A DNA stretch of 9,712 nt, taken from positions 1 through 9,712 of the forward strand of contig JAFAEA010000098.1 in assembly GCA_023424355.1 (NCBI GenBank). The letters are read 5' to 3'. Shown piece by piece: positions 1-5,018 of the stretch (position 1 is the first letter of the stretch; every line of letters starts with the position of its first letter). Below the pieces are notes generated by a model. It was not told where the DNA came from. It saw nothing but the letters and a program-made list of their open reading frames with translations, and ran no database searches. The position numbers and the translations under genes were made by a program. This DNA is from Chloroflexota bacterium. Its GTDB lineage: Bacteria; Chloroflexota; Chloroflexia; Thermomicrobiales; UBA6265.

Positions 1-69
1 CGTAGGCCTCGGGATGCCGAAGGCGGCCGAACGCAGTGAGCAGCGGAGCGTGCCCTTATCCCCGAGCTA
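1..69 (-). repeat. REP-like palindromic element P1, outer inverted repeat of the RAYT island
   Basis: These 69 bases are the exact reverse complement of 783-851, so the transposase gene lies between two perfect inverted copies. Each copy is itself imperfectly palindromic: its ends (CCTCGGGA and TCCCCGAGC) can pair, and the interior holds a small GCCG-AAGG-CGGC hairpin. It sits 24 nt beyond the transposase stop codon. The repeat may continue to the left of the window. Perfect identity over 69 bases implies recent duplication or ongoing homogenisation. Confidence 0.85.
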
Positions 70-93
70 TGCCACTCATTGGGCATCTAGTTG

Positions 94-591
94 CTACCAA
101 CTGCGATCCGTCCACCGAATTGGATTCTCGGAAATGTATCTGCGCACTTCATCCAAGTGCTTGTCGTTCCTGACGCTTTGATCATTGAAACCGACTTGCC
201 ATAAATGGCTTTGGTATCTTGGCCAATGCGTTTCGGTGACACCTCGGCGATATTCCGCTACTGCCACACCTTTTATCCATCTGACAACATCAGACGCTGA
301 GACGGTTTCGTTTTCGATGGGCAGGTAAACCAAAAGGTGGAAATGGTCCGGCATGATCGCCCAACAATCCAATCTGATGCCAGAGAATTGGCTTGGGAGT
401 TGTTGAAAGAGCGACCTAATCATTGTTCCCTGAGGTGTAAGCCTTATCTCTCCATCTTGCTCCTCTGCAAATAGCGGTTGCCGTAGATATGTGTTGACGG
501 TGATGAAGTAGAAGCCAGCGGTCGAATACTCGCCGCCTCGAAGTCTATGGCGAGAAGTGATGTGTTCGCGATTTTTCCGGTCAATAGGCAT
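94..591 (-). CDS. REP-associated tyrosine transposase (RAYT), IS200-like HUH/Y1 family
   Basis: This 165-residue protein matches the single-domain Y1 transposase (IS200-like) family that cuts and rejoins single-stranded DNA at REP hairpins. The HUH metal-binding motif is visible as PDHFHLLV, with His83 and His85. The C-terminal block, from LWQVGFNDQSVRND (residues 130-143) to RRYISENP (150-157), is the usual RAYT ending, and Tyr152 is the expected nucleophile that forms the 5'-phosphotyrosine link. Length and both active-site motifs are intact, so it may be active. The ATG start has no Shine-Dalgarno sequence on its own strand (the AGGAGG there lies on the other strand), so translation may be weak or leaderless. 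The gene looks AT-richer than its neighbours, which fits a mobile origin. REP-like palindromes on both sides support RAYT over a plain IS200 TnpA; IS200/IS605 TnpA remains the alternative name. Confidence 0.9.
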   Translation of the reverse strand: MPIDRKNREHITSRHRLRGGEYSTAGFYFITVNTYLRQPLFAEEQDGEIRLTPQGTMIRSLFQQLPSQFSGIRLDCWAIMPDHFHLLVYLPIENETVSASDVVRWIKGVAVAEYRRGVTETHWPRYQSHLWQVGFNDQSVRNDKHLDEVRRYISENPIRWTDRSW

Positions 592-656
592 AGGAGGGGT
601 TCCTTCAATTGCGGATGCCGGTAGATATTGGTTGGTCTCTCATCTAGCTCGGGGAT
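549..656 (+). repeat. 108-bp module A, copy 1 (5' flank and first 14 codons of the RAYT gene)
   Basis: This module is repeated at 687-794 with only four substitutions (104/108 identical). Bases 549-591 are the first 14 codons of the transposase gene read on the minus strand; 592-656 are its upstream flank, ending in the left arm of hairpin P2. The copies align without gaps, and the period between them is 138 bases. The likeness to copy 2 stops at codon 14: beyond it, this copy continues into the transposase body while copy 2 runs into hairpin P2. Confidence 0.9.
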
Positions 657-674
657 GAACCCCGAGGCCTACGC
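645..674 (+). repeat. Short REP-like hairpin P2
   Basis: CTCGGGG and CCCCGAG form a perfect 7-bp stem around the loop ATGAA. An outer TAG/CTA pairing is separated from the stem by a two-base bulge (GC) on one side. A bulged stem of this kind is characteristic of REP sequences processed by RAYT enzymes. P2 has the same outer flanks as the long palindrome P3 (TCTAGCTCGGGGAT on the left, CCCGAGGCCTACGC on the right) but lacks its roughly 40-base interior. It is therefore a deleted form of P3, or P3 is an expanded form of it. Confidence 0.8.
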
Positions 675-686
675 TGAATTGCGCCT

Positions 687-794
687 GGCGAGAAGTGATG
701 TGTTCGCGATTGTTCCGGTCAATAGGCATAGGAGGGATTCCTTCAATCACGGATGCCGGTAGATATTGGTTGGTCTCTCATCTAGCTCGGGGAT
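687..794 (+). repeat. 108-bp module A, copy 2, carrying a truncated RAYT start
   Basis: This is a 104/108 match to 549-656. Read on the minus strand from 729, it still has an open start encoding MPIDRNNREHITSR, against MPIDRKNREHITSR in the intact gene. It then leaves the transposase sequence, runs through hairpin P2 and stops about 15 codons later. It is a remnant or a non-autonomous derivative of a second transposase copy, not a functional gene. Confidence 0.88.
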
Positions 795-851
795 AAGGGC
801 ACGCTCCGCTGCTCACTGCGTTCGGCCGCCTTCGGCATCCCGAGGCCTACG
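783..851 (+). repeat. REP-like palindromic element P3, inverted partner of P1
   Basis: This is the perfect 69-base inverted copy of 1-69. It follows module A copy 2 just as P2 follows copy 1, with identical left-arm sequence. Its interior is rich in short palindromic pieces (for example GCCG-CCTT-CGGC). Single-stranded DNA of this region should fold readily, as expected of a RAYT substrate. Confidence 0.85.
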
Positions 852-864
852 CCGAGATGCGCCT

Positions 865-889
865 GGCGAGAGGCGATGTGTTCGCGATT
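865..889 (+). repeat. Module A remnant, copy 3
   Basis: This 25-base stretch keeps the beginning of module A with one change near the start (GGCGAGAGGCGATG for GGCGAGAAGTGATG differs at two bases) and encodes NREHIASR on the minus strand. Similarity ends at about 890. The bases before it (GCGCCT) are the same as those before copy 2, so the array once continued with a third unit that is now lost or was only partly copied. Confidence 0.75.
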
Positions 890-944
890 CGTGAGGTCAT
901 TTAATTGCCAGCCAGTTCATCCAAGTTGGGAATCGTCCCAAGTT

Positions 945-965
945 CCCCGGGCACAGGGCCCGGGG
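945..965. repeat. Perfect 8-bp GC hairpin between the island and the thioesterase gene
   Basis: CCCCGGGC and GCCCGGGG pair perfectly around the five-base loop ACAGG. The hairpin lies about 47 nt beyond the thioesterase stop codon, so it could end that transcript or protect its 3' end. No T-run follows on the minus strand, so a classical intrinsic terminator is not supported. The arms differ in detail from P1-P3, so it may belong to another REP-like family. Confidence 0.55.
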
Positions 966-1012
966 CTACAAGTGGGAGACGAATATCCAGGCAAAATCGC
1001 AGTCTAAAACCC

Positions 1013-1492
1013 TCAATCCCCCACGAAAAATTCCTCGATAAAAGCCTCCGGTACCCGCACCGGACGTCCACGCGACAGGTTCATGAATGCGAATTCAGTG
1101 GTGGCGGAGGCGACGATGTCCCGTTTGTTGACTTCTGGCATGTCTGCCATCAGCACCTGGCCCTCGTTGAATTCGTGTGGATCGCCGGTGTACCGGCTCA
1201 CGGTGTATTCCCGCCACGCGCGGGCGGCGCGGACATCCTGGCCCCAGGTGCGGATGAGGAGGAGATCGTTTTCCAGCGCTGGCTGGTGATAGGTGATTTC
1301 GTGCTTGCGCACCACGAACAGTGCACCGTGCTCTTCGGTGAGCGTGAATCGATCGAATCCGCCGGCGGCAGAAGCATCGAAGGCGATCTGCTCGAGGTAC
1401 GTCAGATAATTGGCGTTGTTCAGATGACCCATTGGGTCGCACTCATTGAACCGCACCTTCACCAGGCTCATGTATCCAGTTTTTGCGTGCAT
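1013..1492 (-). CDS. Hotdog-fold acyl-CoA thioesterase (4HBT/YbgC-like)
   Basis: This 159-residue protein most likely hydrolyses the thioester bond of an acyl-CoA in the cytoplasm; its substrate cannot be read from the sequence. The N-terminal signature VRFNECDPMGHLNNANYLTYLEQ (residues 13-35) is the 4-hydroxybenzoyl-CoA thioesterase-type motif. Asp19 is the expected catalytic acid, and GHLNN (22-26) forms the start of the long hotdog helix. Length is normal for the family, and it should assemble as a dimer or tetramer. The annotated ATG overlaps the stop codon of the preceding gene by one base (TAATG), which suggests translational coupling. A second ATG at codon 8 (1471) is equally compatible with family length and has a weak GGA upstream, so the start is uncertain. 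Its partner is the nucleosidase-like gene, and no pathway link between them is obvious. Confidence 0.85.
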   Translation of the reverse strand: MHAKTGYMSLVKVRFNECDPMGHLNNANYLTYLEQIAFDASAAGGFDRFTLTEEHGALFVVRKHEITYHQPALENDLLLIRTWGQDVRAARAWREYTVSRYTGDPHEFNEGQVLMADMPEVNKRDIVASATTEFAFMNLSRGRPVRVPEAFIEEFFVGD

Positions 1493-3264
1493 TACTCCGT
1501 TTGCCCCAATCGTTTCGCTTCCATCTTGAAGATGCGCTGCAAAATGGCGATTGTGCTGGCGTAGGTGCTATCCATGCCGTAAAAACTGAGGCCACGCGCA
1601 CCGAGTGTGTGCGCCCGCGTATACGGCGTATCCGATGCGTAATGGATGATGCCAAGATCGAAGTGCTCTTGCATCTGCATCAGATTGATCGCCTGATCCT
1701 GCGGGTGACGCTCCAGTGTCGAATCCTCGTACAACGAGCTTAGGTAGGGGCCGGCCTCCATTTCCACGACCGTGTAGTTCTCACGGTAGAAGAAATCGAG
1801 GTAGCCCTGGTTTTGCAGGTAGGTACCCTTTACGGTCACGGCTTTTTGGTTATCGAGCGCGGCACCGAATCTCAAATACGGTGCTACATCATCGGAACCA
1901 AAGCAGTTATCGAACCAGTACGTATTGCCACTATGTTCATCGTACACCACATTGCTCATCATTATGTCACCAATGCGGCCGTTTAATGTCGCGGCTTTAC
2001 CAAGCACATATACGCCCTGGAGGTGATCCACTGAGATCGCGACCTGACTCATGATGTGATACGCGGCTTTACCGAGTGGGTAGTTGATGTTGACGATAAT
2101 GGCATCGCTCCCGGCGATTTCTGGCACGTTCAACCGGGCATCGAACTGCGTAGGATCGAGCTTGTTCAGCTCAATCACCTGGATACCGACATCCACAGCG
2201 GTGGTCGGCTCGATGTGGTGGATGCCGATGGCTTCCTCCTCGCGCATGCGGATCTCACGTTCAGCTGCCTTTTCGGGGCCATGGAAATAGGGGCGGGCAG
2301 CAAAGTAGAGGAGATTCTCCAGCGATGATCGGCTCTTCCCCTCGCGCCACCAGTTGAGTTCCGGGTACAGCTCCGGATGTTTGGTGTCATCGATGAACTG
2401 CATCAATGCATCCTTGCGGCGGGTTGCCACACCGCTGAGCACATTTACGAAGCTGTGGGTATTGCTGCTGATGAAATAGACAGGGCGCTGGCGCAGAATC
2501 TCGGCGCCGACTGTTTCCACCACCGGTCGCCACCAGCTGCGGGTGGAGCGGGCATATCCGAGGTACGTGCCGCCGAACATTTGCACATCCATGCGTTTGC
2601 GATCGCGTGCGAGCAGCCGGAGATTCGTCCAGAAGCTGTCCTTCCAAACCTCGCGGAGGCGCTGCCAATCCTTCTTGTTCATCAGGATTGCCTTGCGAAT
2701 GCTGCGCTCGGTCTCCGCATCCGTGATGTCTTCCTCGGTGGCGAGGAGTGCCTTGTGCGCCTCTGGTACATCGCGCAGCAGGCGGCTCATCTTGTTCCAT
2801 TCAATTTGATAGGCCACAAGACACGGGATGAGATCATCCAGATCGGAGGAGGATGCGATGTACGCCGCCAAAACCTCGCCGCCATCCCAGAACCAGCGGC
2901 GACGTCGTCCCGGCGAACTTACCTGTTGCCAGTTCTCAACATCGTTGAAGCCGGCATCGGAAAAGCTCTTCGGTTCCTGGCCGAGAATCACATGGTTCAC
3001 ATGCACAATGCCAGCCGGCAACCGATTGGCGCTGTAGAGGAAGGCGTTCATATCCGGCTCGGCTTCCTCGGCACCAGCGTGCAGCGAGGCTCCCGAGGTG
3101 AGGTGAGCCGGCTCGAGTGACCGCAGCGCAATCGGGCTGCTGCTTTCGAGCAGGGTCATATAGGTACGGACGTAAAGCTCGACTTCGCGCCGACCTATCG
3201 CTCCACCATCGGCTTCGAGAGCCCGGCGAACTTCCTGTCGCACATCTTCGGTCCTGGATTGCAT
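1492..3264 (-). CDS. Uncharacterised protein with C-terminal nucleoside phosphorylase/nucleosidase-like motifs
   Basis: I do not recognise the full-length family of this ~590-residue protein. The C-terminal third resembles the purine/uridine phosphorylase and MTA/SAH nucleosidase fold: NYPLG (394-398), GKAATLNGRIGD (422-433, like the G-rich strand and the kiGD turn of those enzymes), VVEMEAG (499-505, the ribose-binding EMEA motif) and YASD (542-545, with Asp545 in place of the usual purine-contacting Asp). These support a nucleoside- or nucleotide-binding role, catalytic or not. The first ~370 residues match nothing I know; they are soluble, rich in Trp and Arg, and contain a RPVYFISSNTHSF block. 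No signal peptide or membrane segment is visible. I chose the ATG at 3264 because AAAGGG lies 5 nt upstream; in-frame ATGs at 3297, 3312 and 3339 are possible, the longest giving 615 residues. It is the first gene of a two-gene operon with the thioesterase. Confidence 0.75.
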   Translation of the reverse strand: MQSRTEDVRQEVRRALEADGGAIGRREVELYVRTYMTLLESSSPIALRSLEPAHLTSGASLHAGAEEAEPDMNAFLYSANRLPAGIVHVNHVILGQEPKSFSDAGFNDVENWQQVSSPGRRRRWFWDGGEVLAAYIASSSDLDDLIPCLVAYQIEWNKMSRLLRDVPEAHKALLATEEDITDAETERSIRKAILMNKKDWQRLREVWKDSFWTNLRLLARDRKRMDVQMFGGTYLGYARSTRSWWRPVVETVGAEILRQRPVYFISSNTHSFVNVLSGVATRRKDALMQFIDDTKHPELYPELNWWREGKSRSSLENLLYFAARPYFHGPEKAAEREIRMREEEAIGIHHIEPTTAVDVGIQVIELNKLDPTQFDARLNVPEIAGSDAIIVNINYPLGKAAYHIMSQVAISVDHLQGVYVLGKAATLNGRIGDIMMSNVVYDEHSGNTYWFDNCFGSDDVAPYLRFGAALDNQKAVTVKGTYLQNQGYLDFFYRENYTVVEMEAGPYLSSLYEDSTLERHPQDQAINLMQMQEHFDLGIIHYASDTPYTRAHTLGARGLSFYGMDSTYASTIAILQRIFKMEAKRLGQTE

Positions 3265-3269
3265 GGTGG

Positions 3270-3275
3270 CCCTTT
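3270..3275 (-). promoter_or_regulatory. Ribosome binding site deciding the nucleosidase-like start
   Basis: AAAGGG on the minus strand lies 5 nt before the ATG at 3264. The more upstream ATGs lack a comparable purine run, so this site favours the 590-residue form. Confidence 0.5.
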
Positions 3276-3543
3276 CTCTTGTGTTTCGATCACCCATATT
3301 GATGCGTAGCATACCTAAAATGGCCCGGTATTTACCCACAATCTGGTTGTTCAGGGTCTATGACAAGGAATGTTGGGCAGGTTGCACAGACTCGTTCAGC
3401 TCAGGGAACTGTGTACTGGTGCGATTTGGCATTTTTGCCGAGTCATTTTCGTATACGGTATTGCGCCATCTGTGCCCCTCTCATACGATGGCTTCACAGT
3501 AACTCCGCACCCTCCCGTTCAGTGTTCGCACGGGCCCCCTTCG

Positions 3544-3549
3544 AAAGGA
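3544..3549 (+). promoter_or_regulatory. Ribosome binding site for the TTG start of the carboxypeptidase
   Basis: AAAGGA lies 8 nt before TTG at 3558. The context (TCGAAAGG) is the same as before the binding-protein gene at 5001, also spaced 8 nt from its start. This argues for the TTG over the ATG at 3576, which has no purine run at the right distance. Confidence 0.6.
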
Positions 3550-3557
3550 ACTACAGG

Positions 3558-4913
3558 TTGGATATTCGTGAAATCATGGCGTCCGTTCCGGAAATCGATC
3601 GTTTTCTTACAGTCGATGAGTTGAATGCGGATTTTGAAGCAATCGCCCGGGATCATGCCGATATCGCCACGCTGGAGCGCGTTGGTACCAGCACACTGGG
3701 TGAGCCGATCTCGATGCTCACCATCGGCACCGGAGAAAAGCAGGCGCTGCTGTTTGCTTGCCCGCACCCCAACGAACCGATTGGCGCGATGCTTGTGCAT
3801 CACTTCGCCCGCATGCTGGTGAACGATGCGAATCTACGTGATTCCCTCGGCTTCACCTGGAACCTGATCGCCTGTGTCGATCCGGATGGAACCCGGCTCA
3901 ACGAGAACTGGTTCGCCGGTCCGTTTACGGTCACGAATTACGCCCGCAACTTCTATCGACCCGCTGGTCATCAGCAGGTGGAGTGGACCTTCCCCAGCTT
4001 CTACAAGAACAACTATTTCGATAAGTCGATCTCCGAAACGCAGATGTTGATGCGCGTGATCGACCGCTTGCAGCCGGAGCTGATGGGATCGCTGCACAAT
4101 GCCGGCTTCGGTGGCGTGTACTACTACATCTCTCGCGATGAGCCGGAGCTGTACGACATCCTGCACGAGATGCCGGCCTGGGAGGAGCTGCCACTTCGGC
4201 TCGGCGAGGCTGAAGCCAGCTACGCCACCGAGTTCGCTCCGGCCATCTACAAGCTGCTGAGTTCTCGTGATGCTTACGATCACCAGGAAAGCAATGGCGG
4301 CGATATGACCGATTGGAGCCATGGTGGTTCCAGCTTCGAGTACGCGGAGAAGTACAACACCTTCACCTTCGTGACCGAAATGGCCTACTTCGATGATCCG
4401 CGGGTGAACGATACCAGCGTCACCGATCGATCCCGCCGAGAGGCGATTCTGGAGGATCTCGATCGCTCCGAAGAGGATTACGGGCTCATCACCCGCATTC
4501 TCGATGAGGTGAAGGATGATCTGAAAACGGACTCACGTTTCCAGCAGGCCATTACCTCGTTCAGCAAGATGATGCGAGAAGGCAAAACCGCCGAGCGCAA
4601 CTGGGCCGAAAATGACCCCACCACCAATCGACCTGCCACCGTGGCCGAACTCTTCTCCAGCAACGAAGAGGGGCGATTCTATCGCTTGCTCGTGCTGGGC
4701 ATGACGGTTCGCATGCTGGAAGGAGAGGTCGCGGTTGGAAATGGCACGCTCAAGATTCGCACTGCATTGAAGGATGCCCTCGAGGCATTCGAGACCAAGG
4801 CGGCCAAACTCGAATCCGATCTCGATGTTCGCGCTGTACCAATCCGCAAGCTGGTGGCGGTGCAGCTCGGTTCCGTGCTGGCCTCTGCGCAGCAGGTGGC
4901 TGGCAACAAGTAG
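3558..4913 (+). CDS. M14-like zinc carboxypeptidase, probably cytoplasmic
   Basis: This ~451-residue metallopeptidase of the carboxypeptidase A superfamily (M14) is expected to remove C-terminal residues from peptides. The zinc site is visible: HPNE (His70, Glu73) and a third ligand, His180, in GSLHNAGFGG. TFVTEMAYF places the general base at Glu274. The DPDG block (108-111) and ARNF (129-132) fit the substrate-binding stretch, with Arg130 in the place of the carboxylate-binding Arg145 of carboxypeptidase A and Ala129 where that enzyme has Asn144. About 130 C-terminal residues beyond the catalytic core are helical and charged, with no domain I recognise. No signal peptide is seen, so it should act inside the cell. 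The open frame extends upstream to 3360, but that part reads as noncoding; the TTG at 3558 has a good ribosome binding site, and ATG 3576 is the alternative. It precedes the peptide transporter by 105 nt, suggesting that it processes imported peptides. Confidence 0.82.
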   Translation: MDIREIMASVPEIDRFLTVDELNADFEAIARDHADIATLERVGTSTLGEPISMLTIGTGEKQALLFACPHPNEPIGAMLVHHFARMLVNDANLRDSLGFTWNLIACVDPDGTRLNENWFAGPFTVTNYARNFYRPAGHQQVEWTFPSFYKNNYFDKSISETQMLMRVIDRLQPELMGSLHNAGFGGVYYYISRDEPELYDILHEMPAWEELPLRLGEAEASYATEFAPAIYKLLSSRDAYDHQESNGGDMTDWSHGGSSFEYAEKYNTFTFVTEMAYFDDPRVNDTSVTDRSRREAILEDLDRSEEDYGLITRILDEVKDDLKTDSRFQQAITSFSKMMREGKTAERNWAENDPTTNRPATVAELFSSNEEGRFYRLLVLGMTVRMLEGEVAVGNGTLKIRTALKDALEAFETKAAKLESDLDVRAVPIRKLVAVQLGSVLASAQQVAGNK

Positions 4914-5018
4914 ATGTAAAGGTTTCGTCCGCGGTTTCAGGTCGTGGAGAGGAGGGCAACCGGCGTTTCCAGATGTTTCCCGAATGGTTTATCTAGCTCA
5001 TCGAAAGGGATCAGAACA
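4914..5018 (+). promoter_or_regulatory. Intergenic leader of the transporter genes with ribosome binding site
   Basis: This 105-base gap holds AAAGGGA (5004-5010), spaced 8 nt from the ATG at 5019, which fixes the start of the binding-protein gene. I found no strong hairpin terminator, so read-through from the carboxypeptidase gene is likely. A GAGGAGGG run at 4949-4956 is not placed to serve any start codon. A separate internal promoter cannot be excluded. Confidence 0.5.

Larger units (their letters stand above)
592..1012. other. Gene-free repeat island between the RAYT and thioesterase genes
   Basis: I see no convincing protein-coding gene in this stretch. It holds the rest of module A copy 1, hairpin P2, module A copy 2, the long palindrome P3, a short module A remnant and a GC-rich hairpin at 945-965. 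Bases 891-944 and 966-1012 show no recognisable feature beyond an imperfect dyad (AAGTTGGGA and TCCCAAGTT, 923-944) next to the hairpin. Confidence 0.75.
3265..3557. promoter_or_regulatory. Divergent intergenic region, presumed promoters for both operons
   Basis: This 293-base stretch separates two oppositely transcribed operons and must carry or adjoin their promoters. On the minus strand, TTGTGG (3341-3336) and TTAGGT (3318-3313) are 17 bases apart, a weak sigma-70-like match; transcription from it would favour the 3297 or 3264 start of the nucleosidase-like gene. On the plus strand, TTGCCG (3435-3440) and TATTGC (3459-3464) are 18 bases apart, also weak. Open reading frames crossing here look like noncoding extensions. 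I saw no clear operator dyad or riboswitch. Confidence 0.35.

Noticed and set aside
592..646. Small plus-strand peptide gene after AGGAGGGG (ATG at 614)
   Set aside because: The spacing from the purine run to the ATG is about 15 nt and the frame stops after some ten codons. The sequence is part of a duplicated noncoding module.
1..851. Classical insertion sequence with terminal inverted repeats
   Set aside because: The enclosed enzyme is an HUH/Y1 type that does not use terminal inverted repeats, and no target-site duplication can be judged because the left repeat touches the window edge. Inverted REP copies explain the symmetry better.
549..889. CRISPR-like array
   Set aside because: Repeats are over 100 bases, number only two and a fragment, contain transposase coding sequence and have no uniform spacers or cas genes.
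905..1564. Long plus-strand open frame across the thioesterase gene
   Set aside because: It lies antisense to a clear hotdog thioesterase, has no recognisable domain and begins inside the repeat island. It is a shadow frame.
2377..3120. 247-codon plus-strand open frame
   Set aside because: It is antisense to the nucleosidase-like gene and has no ribosome binding site or recognisable motif.
3360..3557. N-terminal extension of the carboxypeptidase (66 codons from the ATG at 3360)
   Set aside because: The segment has noncoding character, no ribosome binding site and no signal peptide. A good ribosome binding site precedes the TTG at 3558 instead.
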